From contig NZ_PHUE01000001.1 of NCBI RefSeq assembly GCF_002813295.1, forward strand, positions 1,426,001 through 1,490,000: a DNA stretch of 64,000 nucleotides. Reading direction: 5' to 3'. The stretch comes from Flavobacterium sp. 5 (GTDB lineage Bacteria; Bacteroidota; Bacteroidia; Flavobacteriales; Flavobacteriaceae). Made by a program: the position numbers and the translations under genes. Shown piece after piece: positions 43,489-52,513 of this stretch. Every line of letters begins with the position of its first letter. Position 1 is the stretch's first letter. The notes beneath the pieces were generated by a model. That model searched no databases. It was not told the origin of the DNA and saw only the letters and a list, made by a program, of their open reading frames with translations.

Positions 43489-43515
43489 AAACCTTCTCCA
43501 TTGAGAAGGTTTTTT
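43489..43515 (+). terminator. Hairpin with T-run ending directly at the mscS start codon
   Basis: AAACCTTCTC/GAGAAGGTTT (10 bp perfect, 4-nt loop CATT) is followed by T-rich bases and then ATG at 43516. It looks like an intrinsic terminator for the 22-mer gene, but also sits in the leader of mscS if transcription starts from the box at 43470-43477. Confidence 0.65.
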
Positions 43516-44364
43516 ATGAATTACATTATGATTTTAGATACAAATTACATTGAGCAATACGCAAACATTTTCATTACAAAAATATTAGAATATTCTCCAC
43601 AGGTTATTTCTGCTTTAATTATTCTATTTATCGGTCTATATGCTATTCGAATAATCAACAGACTTATTCGAAAAATAATGATCAAAAGAAATCTAGATCC
43701 TACCCTTAGTAAGTTTCTTGCCGATATTTTACTTTGGGTTTTAAGAGTATTATTATTTGTTACTTTTATTGACAAACTAGGCATAGGCACCTCTTCATTT
43801 GTTGCTATTCTAGGCGCAATGGGACTAGCAGTTGGTTTATCATTACAAGGTTCACTGTCTAATTTTGCTGGAGGAATGCTCATTATTCTCTTTAAACCTT
43901 TTAAAGTAGGAGATACTATTGAAGCACAAGGAGTATTGGCTACTGTTCTAGAAATTCAAATTTTCGTAACCAAATTAATCACTTCGAATAACCAAACCAT
44001 TTTTATTCCCAATGGTACTTTATCGAATGGAACGATCATTAATTATTCAATGCAAGGAACTAGAAGAGCAGATTTAACGATTTCCATTTCTTATGATACT
44101 GATCTAAAAACGGCTAAAAATATCATAACAGAAGTCCTTAAAAACAATACTAAAGTACTTACTTCACCGGATGCAGAAGTATCTGTAAAAAACATAACTG
44201 ACAATTCTATTCAACTAGCCGTAAGACCTTGGGCGAATAATACCGATTATAGCTCGGTAATATCAGATACTTTGGAGAATTGTAAATTGGCTTTTGATAC
44301 AGCTGGAATCACTTTTCAACCGTATGTTACGGAACTATCCAAATCAGCAAGTAATAAAGAGTAA
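43516..44364 (+). CDS. MscS-family small-conductance mechanosensitive channel
   Basis: 282 residues from the ATG at 43516; the ATG at 43528 is an alternative that would leave the hairpin further away. Three membrane helices lie in the first 110 residues. TM3/pore helix reads AILGAMGLAVGLSLQGSLSNFAGG. The beta domain has IEAQGVLATVLEIQIF and FIPNG; the C-terminal alpha/beta domain follows. It forms a homoheptameric pore that opens under membrane tension in hypo-osmotic shock. It ends 7 bp from the convergent tsaB stop. Confidence 0.92.
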   Translation: MNYIMILDTNYIEQYANIFITKILEYSPQVISALIILFIGLYAIRIINRLIRKIMIKRNLDPTLSKFLADILLWVLRVLLFVTFIDKLGIGTSSFVAILGAMGLAVGLSLQGSLSNFAGGMLIILFKPFKVGDTIEAQGVLATVLEIQIFVTKLITSNNQTIFIPNGTLSNGTIINYSMQGTRRADLTISISYDTDLKTAKNIITEVLKNNTKVLTSPDAEVSVKNITDNSIQLAVRPWANNTDYSSVISDTLENCKLAFDTAGITFQPYVTELSKSASNKE

Positions 44365-44371
44365 ATCAATT

Positions 44372-45043
44372 CTACTTCTTTTTTGAAGTAGTAATCAAAA
44401 AGTCTTTCAAATAATAAGGTTCAAAATAAGCGACATCGACAGTGTCGCTTGTTTTGTATTTACAAAAACTCAAAGCACTCATTTCATTTGCAGAAGGATA
44501 TTTAATATCATCTAAAAAAACAAAATTCTCTTTAGTCAAAACAGTTTTGCATTTCTCATTGCAATCACCAACAAAATATAGTTTCTCTGAAAAAACTTCA
44601 AAAGAATTTTCATCAATAATTTCAGCTAAAACTTCACGCTTTTTATCTAAAGTGGCAGAAAAAACAGCACTATATACTTCCATTCTGCGGGCATCAATCA
44701 TCGGAACAATTAAACCATCTGCTATTGTAACTTTTGAAGCCAATGTTTGTAAAGTATCGACTGCTATCAAAGGTAGATTCAAAGCATAACACAATCCTTT
44801 GGCCGCCGAAACACCTATTCGCAAACCTGTATAAGAACCTGGTCCTTGACTTACGGCAACTGCTGCTAAATCATTCATTTTAATTCCTGTTTCATTGATA
44901 ATTTCTTCAATAAAAACATGTAATCGTTCAGCATGTGAATACCCTTCTTCGGCTATTTCTTTGCACAATATAGTTTTTCCATCTTTTGCAAGAGCAACAG
45001 AACAATTTTTGGTAGCCGTTTCAATATTGAGAATATAGGACAC
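44372..45043 (-). CDS. tsaB: tRNA threonylcarbamoyladenosine biosynthesis protein TsaB
   Basis: 223 residues of the YeaZ/TsaB family, partner of TsaD and TsaE in making t6A37 in tRNA. The ASKHA N-terminal fold is seen in ILNIETATKNCSVALAKDG, and AVSQGPGSYTGLRIGVSAAKGL is the nucleotide-fold core. Its C-terminal region is shorter than TsaD's and lacks the metal histidines. It is a single gene, with a 186-bp gap to the exporter operon holding a terminator. Confidence 0.92.
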   Translation of the reverse strand: MSYILNIETATKNCSVALAKDGKTILCKEIAEEGYSHAERLHVFIEEIINETGIKMNDLAAVAVSQGPGSYTGLRIGVSAAKGLCYALNLPLIAVDTLQTLASKVTIADGLIVPMIDARRMEVYSAVFSATLDKKREVLAEIIDENSFEVFSEKLYFVGDCNEKCKTVLTKENFVFLDDIKYPSANEMSALSFCKYKTSDTVDVAYFEPYYLKDFLITTSKKK

Positions 45044-45140
45044 TTTCTAGTTTTTAATATTAAAGCCAATCTATACAATATAGAATAGCTATAAAATGAT
45101 ATGAGTGCAAATTTACACCGAATTTTCAAAAATCCTTAAT

Positions 45141-45175
45141 AAAAAAACACGTCTAGAAAAATCTAAACGTGTTTT
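45141..45175 (-). terminator. Terminator of the exporter operon
   Basis: AAAACACGT/ACGTGTTTT arms with an inner TAGA/TCTA pair, followed on the minus strand by T-run. It lies 54 bp below the stop of the last operon gene. Confidence 0.8.
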
Positions 45176-45229
45176 GTTATATATATATAAATTGAGATTA
45201 ACAGAAATCCGTTTTCAAAAGCCTTAAGA

Positions 45230-46522
45230 TTATTTTTTATCTCCTTCCTTTGAAATAAACACTTTATCACCAGAGTTCAAGTCTTTAGAAACCGTCGTAT
45301 AAGGCCCTGTAATTACAATATCCCCTTTTTTAAGCCCCGATAATACTTCAATATTAGTATCATCTTGAATTCCTGTTTTTATGATTCTAATTTTAGCTTT
45401 ATCACCAACTTTAACAAAAACACATTCTAATTTTTTATCACTTTTGGGAGCTAGTTTATTTTGATTAGATTCGGAACCATCCATTTGTCCCATTTTAACC
45501 GCTGTTGTATCAGACTTTACTACAACGGAACTTATTGGAACTTTAACCACATTCGCCCTTGTTGTTGTAATAATATCAACTGTAGCTGTCATTCCTGGAC
45601 GAAATGGAGAATAAGTAACGGGTTTTCCAGCAATCAAATCTTTATAAGAATCTTTTAGAATTCTAACTTTTACTTTAAAATTAGTAACCTGATCTGCTGT
45701 TAAAGCAGTACTTGCAGAATTAGATATACTAGTTACAACACCTTTGAATTGTTTTTTCAAATAAGCATCCACTTCTACGTTTGCTAAATCCCCAACTTTA
45801 ATTTTCACGATGTCATTTTCATTAACATCAACTTCAACTTCCATATTATTTAAGTTAGCTACTCTTAGAAGTTCAGTACCGGCCATTTGTTGCGTTCCCA
45901 AAACTCTTTCACCAAGTTCTACATTCAATACAGAAATTGTTCCATCTGCAGGAGCATAAATTACGGTTCTCCCTAAATTATCTTTAGCTTCATTTACAGA
46001 TGCCGAAGCACTTTGTACATTGTAATAAGCAGATTGTTTATTCGCTTTTGCAACTTCAAAAGATGAAATAGCCTTGTCCCAATCTGATTTAGAAATAATA
46101 CCTTTATCAAACAATATCTTGTTTCTTTCGTAACTGGCTTTAGCCTCATTAAATGAAGCATCAGACTGACTTAAACCTGCTTTAGAACCAGATAAATTAG
46201 CAACACTTCTATTTAATCCAGAAGTATATAAATCTGGATTTATTTTCACTAATAAATCTCCTTTTTTGACTACCTGACCTTCTTTTATTGGCAAATCTAT
46301 AATCTCACCAGAAACCATCGAAGCTATTTTTACTTCTATTTCGGGTTGAATTTTACCAGTAGCAGAAACGGTTTCAACTATTGTACCTGTTTCAGCATTC
46401 GCTATTTCAATTTCTTTACCTTTATCTTTATTCCCAATAATTCCTGCTTTTGAAAGCCCAATTAAAACCCCAATAATTACTATTACTGATCCTACTAAAA
46501 TGTAAATTGTTTTTTTTGACAT
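45230..46522 (-). CDS. Periplasmic adaptor protein (MacA/HlyD-type)
   Basis: 430 residues. An N-terminal membrane anchor (about 5-25) precedes the membrane-fusion-protein plan: lipoyl half-motifs (IASMVSGEIIDLPIKEGQVVKKGDLLVKI and VIYAPADGTISVLNVELGERV), a long coiled-coil hairpin between them and a C-terminal beta-barrel/MP domain. It links an inner-membrane ABC pump to a TolC-type channel. It is the last of six genes and, with the copy at 47981, the operon encodes two different adaptors. The gap to the TolC gene is 6 bp. Confidence 0.9.
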   Translation of the reverse strand: MSKKTIYILVGSVIVIIGVLIGLSKAGIIGNKDKGKEIEIANAETGTIVETVSATGKIQPEIEVKIASMVSGEIIDLPIKEGQVVKKGDLLVKINPDLYTSGLNRSVANLSGSKAGLSQSDASFNEAKASYERNKILFDKGIISKSDWDKAISSFEVAKANKQSAYYNVQSASASVNEAKDNLGRTVIYAPADGTISVLNVELGERVLGTQQMAGTELLRVANLNNMEVEVDVNENDIVKIKVGDLANVEVDAYLKKQFKGVVTSISNSASTALTADQVTNFKVKVRILKDSYKDLIAGKPVTYSPFRPGMTATVDIITTTRANVVKVPISSVVVKSDTTAVKMGQMDGSESNQNKLAPKSDKKLECVFVKVGDKAKIRIIKTGIQDDTNIEVLSGLKKGDIVITGPYTTVSKDLNSGDKVFISKEGDKK

Positions 46523-46528
46523 GATTAA

Positions 46529-47905
46529 CTAGTTTTTGATAATTGGAACAATTGGAATTCCAAAGTAGAATTCAAGTATTTTTATTCTGAACATGTATTC
46601 GTATTTTGTTCTTATAACATCCGTTTGAGCATTCGTCAACAATGTTTGAGATTGAGTAAAATCAAAAGAATTCATTAATCCTACATCGTACTTTTCTTTC
46701 GCATAGTCATATGACTGTTGTCTCGCTTCTAAAGCTACTGTAGCTGACTCATACGTATTCAAAGCGCCTTTCGCGTCTGTAAAAGCGGTATAAACATTAC
46801 GTTGCAAATCTAAACTTTTCTGCTCTAAATCTATTTTAGATTTTTCTAAACTTACTTTATTACGTTCCACATTATTCCTAACAGAAAACCCATTAAAAAT
46901 TGGCACATCTAATTGAAACCCAAAATTGTGTCCCTTGTTATTACTGAACTGATCAAATATTGGATCAGGTCCTGTAGTATAAGGCTTGTTACTTTCATCA
47001 AATTTAACTTGATCACTATAACTTGCTCTTGTATTAAAACCATAAAAAGCACTTAAAGTTGGCTGGTAACCTCCTTTTGCAATAGCAACATTTTTTTCAG
47101 CAATTTCAAGATTGGTTTGTGCCAGTTTTAATTCTGTTCTTGTTTCTTTTGCTTTATTATAAATATCGATTGGACTTTGAGCCATAATATTATATTCATC
47201 TTTAGCATTTGTATCATCTACAACATCAAAATCTGCAAATTCTTTTAATTGTAAAAGCTGTGCTAAACTTAATTTTGATATCAATAAATTATTCTCTGAA
47301 ACCGTAATATTTTGTTTATCTGTTGCTATAGTAGCCTTTAAATCAAATAAATCACCTCTTGGAATTGTCCCTGCCTTTACCATCTCTTCAGAACGTTTTA
47401 AACGTTTTTCATCAATAGCCATTTGCTCTTTTTTTACTTTTAAATCTTCTTTAAAAGATAAAATTTGAAGAAAAGCATTAGCAACATTAAGCGAAATATC
47501 TTCCTGCATTTTTAACAATTGATACTGAGATGCAATAATTGATAATTTTGCTCTTCTATAAGTATTTTGATTTTGTAGACCTTTATAAATATCCACTCCC
47601 GCATTTAAACCAACTGATGAATATTGAGTAGTCTGATTACGTAAAACTCCAGTTGTAACGTCTTGATTAAGACCAATATTCCAAGAATGTGAAGCACTTC
47701 CTCTTACAGAGGGAAGAAAACTACCAAATGCATCTTTTTTATTAATATCAGCATTTTTCAAATCTAGTTCCGAGTTTTGTATCGTGATATTATTTTCTAA
47801 TGCATATCTCACACATTCTTCTAAAGTCCAAACTTTAGTTTGTGCCTGAGAGGACAATCCAACCAACAAGACCAAAGCAATCTTTATGTAATTTATTTTT
47901 TTCAT
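46529..47905 (-). CDS. TolC family outer-membrane efflux protein
   Basis: 458 residues from the ATG at 47905, with a signal peptide (cut near LSSQAQT). Two TolC-like halves are visible, each with a long coiled-coil pair and short barrel strands (e.g. WTLEECVRYALENNITI near the front, SFDFTQSQTLLTNAQTDVI near the end). As a trimer it forms the outer-membrane tunnel. The upstream ORF extension (to 47944) has no sensible start. It lies between two adaptor genes in a MacAB-type operon. Confidence 0.92.
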   Translation of the reverse strand: MKKINYIKIALVLLVGLSSQAQTKVWTLEECVRYALENNITIQNSELDLKNADINKKDAFGSFLPSVRGSASHSWNIGLNQDVTTGVLRNQTTQYSSVGLNAGVDIYKGLQNQNTYRRAKLSIIASQYQLLKMQEDISLNVANAFLQILSFKEDLKVKKEQMAIDEKRLKRSEEMVKAGTIPRGDLFDLKATIATDKQNITVSENNLLISKLSLAQLLQLKEFADFDVVDDTNAKDEYNIMAQSPIDIYNKAKETRTELKLAQTNLEIAEKNVAIAKGGYQPTLSAFYGFNTRASYSDQVKFDESNKPYTTGPDPIFDQFSNNKGHNFGFQLDVPIFNGFSVRNNVERNKVSLEKSKIDLEQKSLDLQRNVYTAFTDAKGALNTYESATVALEARQQSYDYAKEKYDVGLMNSFDFTQSQTLLTNAQTDVIRTKYEYMFRIKILEFYFGIPIVPIIKN

Positions 47906-47980
47906 TTTATATTGGAATAAAAGCGTAATTAACCGACCACGCATATTTAACTTATCTTTTTTATACCTAAACCTATATAT

Positions 47981-49099
47981 TTAGTTTGGTTTTGGTCCAT
48001 CCGTTATTAAACCTTGATTCCAAACTTTAATTTTATCAGAAGACTTAATACCACTTTTTACTTGAACATAAATTCCATCACTCACACCAAGTGTAATATC
48101 CTTTCTTACAAACTTTTGAGGACTTGTTTGAATCTCAACATACGGTTTTTCAGTTTTTTTATCAAATTGCACCAACGATTCCTTTATTGCCTGAACTTTA
48201 TCAGCCTTTTCAAGAATAATCGAAGCATTAGCACTTAATCCTGCTCTGATAAAAGTATTATCTCTATTGGTTAATGTTGCTTTTATTTCAAATTGAATTG
48301 CTCCATTTTCGGTTTTACCTTTAGGTGCAATATCAGTTAAAACAGCAGTGAATTTTTTATTCTCGATAGCCCCAACGGTAATTTCAATAGGCATATTTAA
48401 TTTTATTTTCCCTACTTCAGACTCATCTACTTTTCCAACAAATATCATTCTTCCAACATCTGCAACACTGGCAATAGTAGTTCCTTCGTTAAAATTATTA
48501 CTTTCAATTACTTGATTACCCACTTTTACTGGAACATCTAGTACCATTCCATTTACAGTAGAACGTATCAAAGTATTTGCATAATTACCTAATCCTGAAC
48601 TTGTTCCTGTCTTTACAATGTCAAATCCCTGAACCGATGCACTATAATTTTGTTTAGCTTGATTATAAGCCAATTGCGCCGCATCAAAATCATTAGCAGA
48701 AATTACTCCTTTATCAAATAATGTTTTTTGTCTTTGAAATAATTTCTTTTGATTATCTAGTTCAATTTGTGCAGTTTTTACTTGATTTTGAGAATTACTT
48801 AAATTAGAAACATTCGCAACAACCTTAATTTTAGCAATCATATCACCTGCTTTAACAGACTCTCCTGCTTTTATATAAACATGTTCAATAATTCCCGAAA
48901 TATTTGGTTTGATTAACACTTCTTCATCTGGCACAATATTCCCTGTGGCAAGAGTACTTTTTACAATCGTTTTTACTTCAACTTTATCCGTTTCAAAAAC
49001 GATAGGAGATTCTTGGTTTTTGGCATACAAATAATATAATGCCCCGAAAAAAACTATTGCAATTAAAATCAATATGGTTATGGTAACTCCTTTTTTCAT
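47981..49099 (-). CDS. Periplasmic adaptor protein (MacA/HlyD-type), first adaptor
   Basis: 372 residues with an N-terminal anchor (ITILILIAIVFFGALYYL). The lipoyl half-motifs IKPNISGIIEHVYIKAGESV and STVNGMVLDVPVKVGNQVI flank a coiled-coil hairpin, and a beta-barrel/MP domain closes the protein. It probably connects the two ABC permease subunits to TolC. It differs in length and sequence from the second adaptor at 45230. The gap to the ABC permease gene upstream is 42 bp. Confidence 0.9.
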   Translation of the reverse strand: MKKGVTITILILIAIVFFGALYYLYAKNQESPIVFETDKVEVKTIVKSTLATGNIVPDEEVLIKPNISGIIEHVYIKAGESVKAGDMIAKIKVVANVSNLSNSQNQVKTAQIELDNQKKLFQRQKTLFDKGVISANDFDAAQLAYNQAKQNYSASVQGFDIVKTGTSSGLGNYANTLIRSTVNGMVLDVPVKVGNQVIESNNFNEGTTIASVADVGRMIFVGKVDESEVGKIKLNMPIEITVGAIENKKFTAVLTDIAPKGKTENGAIQFEIKATLTNRDNTFIRAGLSANASIILEKADKVQAIKESLVQFDKKTEKPYVEIQTSPQKFVRKDITLGVSDGIYVQVKSGIKSSDKIKVWNQGLITDGPKPN

Positions 49100-49141
49100 T
49101 TTATAAATTTTTTATTCGATTATTATTTTTTGATTGACTTT

Positions 49142-50407
49142 TTATTCTGTTCGTAATGCTTCTACAGGTTTAACATTTATAGCGGTTTGTGCAGGAATAA
49201 ATCCAGCTAACAATCCAGACCCAACTAATATGAACAAGGCTATAAAAACGACTACTAAATCTACGCTCGGATTAATAAACATCATCCCTTCTGTTGGCAT
49301 TGATGACAAAATCATGTTCAAAATAGCAATTAAACCTGTTGCTACCGCAATACCAAACATGCCTGCTATTATTGTTAAAAAGATTGCTTCTAATAATATC
49401 TGGGATCGAATTGCTCCTGGAGTTGCTCCTAACGCCCGTCTAATACCGATTTCTTTTGTACGTTCTTTTACTACAATTAGCATAATGTTTGAAATCCCAA
49501 TAATTCCTGACAACAATACTAAAGTCCCAACAAAATAGGCTATGAATTTAAGAACCATAAACAAATCCTGCACTTTTTGAAATTCTTCAAATAAATCAAA
49601 ATTACCAACAGCTCTTTCATCATCTGGATGAATATAATGTCTTTCTCTCATGAATGCCAGAATTCCAGGTTTAAGTTCCGTAATTGATGCATCATCATTT
49701 GCTGTAAGTGCCATCCAACCTACTTTATCCCCAAAATTAAAAGCTTGCTGAAAGGTGGTAAAAGGGATAAAAATATTTTTTTGAGCCGACTCAGCATTGC
49801 CATTATTTTGCCCTTTTGACTTATATACTCCAACCACCATAAAGTTGACTCCATTTATTTTAATATAAGTCCCCATTACTTCTTCAGCATTCGCATACAA
49901 TTCATTGATAACTCCCTGACCAATTATTGTTACTTTACGTCTCAAAAGAATATCTTGATGGTTGATAAATCGCCCCTTTACAATATCCATTTGCTCTTGT
50001 TTAACTAATTCGGGATAATCTCCATAAATAGTATAGGCTCCAGTTTTTGTACCTCTAATAACATTACTCACTCCATTAAAATCACCTAATTGATTACGTG
50101 GAGAGACGTACAATAAATCAGGAAACTTTTGTTTTAAAGCATCTACATCACTATTCTTAAAATCATATCTCCTGGTTTTAGGCAATCCTTTATATGGTTT
50201 TGATGTAGTCTGTGTCCACATAAACATAGTGTTAGTAGCAATACCATCAAATCCTTTTTTGACACCATTCTCCAAACCATTTGAAGCAGCTAATAAAATT
50301 ACTAAAATAAATATACCCCAAAAAACACCAAAAGCCGTAAGCAGGGTCCGGAAGGTATTGGCAGTTAAGGCCTCTAGAATTTCATTCCAATTTTCTCTAT
50401 CAAACAT
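49142..50407 (-). CDS. MacB-type ABC transporter permease (second)
   Basis: 421 residues. One membrane segment near residue 25-40, a large periplasmic (MacB_PCD) domain, then three membrane segments in an FtsX-like domain near the C-terminus (IGISNIMLIVVKERTKEIGIRRALGATPGAI coupling-helix region). This is the mechanotransmission fold of MacB/LolC-type ABC proteins. It lacks its own ATPase domain, so it needs the separate ATPase gene at 51647. It starts 2 bp before the other permease ends and resembles it in length and plan, probably forming a heterodimer. Confidence 0.92.
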   Translation of the reverse strand: MFDRENWNEILEALTANTFRTLLTAFGVFWGIFILVILLAASNGLENGVKKGFDGIATNTMFMWTQTTSKPYKGLPKTRRYDFKNSDVDALKQKFPDLLYVSPRNQLGDFNGVSNVIRGTKTGAYTIYGDYPELVKQEQMDIVKGRFINHQDILLRRKVTIIGQGVINELYANAEEVMGTYIKINGVNFMVVGVYKSKGQNNGNAESAQKNIFIPFTTFQQAFNFGDKVGWMALTANDDASITELKPGILAFMRERHYIHPDDERAVGNFDLFEEFQKVQDLFMVLKFIAYFVGTLVLLSGIIGISNIMLIVVKERTKEIGIRRALGATPGAIRSQILLEAIFLTIIAGMFGIAVATGLIAILNMILSSMPTEGMMFINPSVDLVVVFIALFILVGSGLLAGFIPAQTAINVKPVEALRTE

Positions 50408-50409
50408 AA

Positions 50410-51654
50410 TTATTCGTCTCTAAGTGCTACAATAGGTCTAATTTTGGCTGCTCTGTAAGCCGGAACAAATCCTGCCAAAGCTCCTGCAACCACCAAAACA
50501 ATTAAAGTTGAGATTGCCACTGTAAAATCAACTTGTGGATTCACAAAATATTCACTTTGAGCATGAGGCCCGATTAATTCTAAAAGTGCCAATCCAGTTA
50601 GTAACCCAATGAAACCAGAAATAGTTGTTATAAATATTGATTCATGCAAAATCATTATTATAATTGAAATTGGCGATGCACCCAGCGCTTTTCGAATACC
50701 AATCTCCTTGGTTCTCTCTTTAACAATAATCATCATAATATTACTTACACCAACAACTCCTGCAATAATGGTACATATCCCAACCCACCAAAAAAACAAA
50801 CGGATATAAAGATTCAAATCATAAAATTTCTTGGCTTCAACAACAGAATTAAAAATTGAAACTGCACTTTCATCAGTAGGAGCAACACCGTTTTTACCTC
50901 TCAACAATGCTCCTAAATCTTTTTTGAATTTTTCAGACTCCGCTACAGCTTCTTCATAACTATCTTTCTTTTTCAGCGTATAAGACATATTACTTATTTT
51001 GTCCCCCAATCCATAAACCTGTTGTGCAGTACTTAAAGGCAGGAATACTCTCGATTCCTCTCTTTCTCCACCTGGATCTGTAAAAACACCAACTACTTTA
51101 AAATTGATATTATTCACTACAATTTGTTCTCCAATAGGACTCTTTTCTTTGAATAAATCCAATTTAACTTTTTGACCAATCACAGCGACTTTTTCATTGT
51201 GAATCAAATCATTTGCATTAATAGACCTACCTTTAACAATAGTTACATTTTCCATTGCTAAACCATCGGGGTTTACTCCGCGGTATTGATAGCTTCCTGA
51301 TTCTTTACCATATACAATACTCACTCCCCATGCTCTGTAAATGGATGCATTTTTATCAAATTGCTCTCCAAATTTTTGAACTGAAATATCGTAATCATTA
51401 TTTCTAAATTGTATTTGCCTTCCTGGATTTAGTCCCTTGTAGGCAATTGTAGTTGCCCCTGACCAAACTTCAATTATCCCAGCAGCATCATGTTCAAATT
51501 GCTTTTCAATTCCATTCTGCAAGCCTTTGCCAACCCCAAGAAGAATTACCAGAATAAAGATACCAGAAGCCACAGAGACTCCCGTGAGGAAAGTTCTCAG
51601 TTTATTTTTGGCTATGGCCTCAAATATTTCTTGCCAACGTTCTATATTAAACAT
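50410..51654 (-). CDS. MacB-type ABC transporter permease (first)
   Basis: 414 residues with the same plan as its neighbour: N-terminal helix (FILVILLGVGKGLQNGI near 30-48), MacB periplasmic domain, three C-terminal helices with VGVSNIMMIIVKERTKEIGI and RKALGASPISII. It overlaps the ATPase gene by 8 bp. The two permeases, one ATPase, two adaptors and one TolC make a complete trans-envelope pump set. Substrates of such pumps include peptides and lipophilic compounds, but cannot be predicted here. Confidence 0.92.
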   Translation of the reverse strand: MFNIERWQEIFEAIAKNKLRTFLTGVSVASGIFILVILLGVGKGLQNGIEKQFEHDAAGIIEVWSGATTIAYKGLNPGRQIQFRNNDYDISVQKFGEQFDKNASIYRAWGVSIVYGKESGSYQYRGVNPDGLAMENVTIVKGRSINANDLIHNEKVAVIGQKVKLDLFKEKSPIGEQIVVNNINFKVVGVFTDPGGEREESRVFLPLSTAQQVYGLGDKISNMSYTLKKKDSYEEAVAESEKFKKDLGALLRGKNGVAPTDESAVSIFNSVVEAKKFYDLNLYIRLFFWWVGICTIIAGVVGVSNIMMIIVKERTKEIGIRKALGASPISIIIMILHESIFITTISGFIGLLTGLALLELIGPHAQSEYFVNPQVDFTVAISTLIVLVVAGALAGFVPAYRAAKIRPIVALRDE

Positions 51655-52348
51655 AAGAAGAAGCTCTAACTTGTTCTACCATTTTATCGTCAATAATTAA
51701 TCCGTCTTTTAGAACGACATTTCTTTTGCACATAGCCGCAATATCAGGCTCGTGTGTAACTATCAAAATAGTTTTCCCTTCATCGTTGATTCCCTGTATC
51801 AACTCCATTACTTCATAAGAAGTCAATGTATCTAATGCTCCTGTAGGCTCATCCGCCAATAAAACTTTTGGATTTGAGGCCAAAGCTCTCGCAATTGCTA
51901 CACGCTGTTTTTGTCCTCCAGAAAGTTCACTTGGCAAATGATGTGAATGAGTAGCGAGACCTACTTTCTCTAAATATCTCATAGCAATCTCATTGCGTTC
52001 TTTCCTTTTTATCCCTTGATAATACAAAGGCAAAGCCACATTATCCAAAGCACTTTTATAATTAATCAAGTTGAAAGATTGAAAAACAAAACCAAGAAAT
52101 TGGTTTCGATATTTTGAAGCAATAGTTTCATTTAATTTTTTGATGGGTACATTATCCAATGTATAAAGTCCCGAATCTGCCTCATCAAGTATGCCTAAAA
52201 TATTCAATAACGTAGATTTTCCAGATCCTGACGATCCCATAATAGCAACCAATTCACCTTCTTTTATATTGAAATTAATTCCTTTTAAGACATGCAATTC
52301 AGTATGCCCCATTTTGTATGATTTATGTAAGTCTTTAATTTCAATCAT
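51647..52348 (-). CDS. ABC transporter ATP-binding protein (MacB/LolD type)
   Basis: 233 residues with Walker A GSSGSGKSTLLN (about 35-46), Q-loop FQSFNL, signature LSGGQKQRVAIARALA, Walker B VLLADEPTGALD and switch His in VTHEPD. Length and sequence are of the MacB/LolD group that pairs with FtsX-like permeases. It is the first gene of the six-gene exporter operon. I see no clear TAnnTTTG box in the divergent 165-bp space to the DUF4403 gene on its own strand. Confidence 0.95.
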   Translation of the reverse strand: MIEIKDLHKSYKMGHTELHVLKGINFNIKEGELVAIMGSSGSGKSTLLNILGILDEADSGLYTLDNVPIKKLNETIASKYRNQFLGFVFQSFNLINYKSALDNVALPLYYQGIKRKERNEIAMRYLEKVGLATHSHHLPSELSGGQKQRVAIARALASNPKVLLADEPTGALDTLTSYEVMELIQGINDEGKTILIVTHEPDIAAMCKRNVVLKDGLIIDDKMVEQVRASSYV

Positions 52349-52513
52349 GATTGCATATATTTTAAAATCAATTTATCTTTTAAAAAATCAACAAGAAAAA
52401 AGTTTCTACTCATCAATTCAATACATAAGACTTATTTCCGACAAAAATGTTACAGTTACATTTAAAAAAATATATTTGTTTAGTTAAATTTGCTATCAAA
52501 AATAACATAACAA

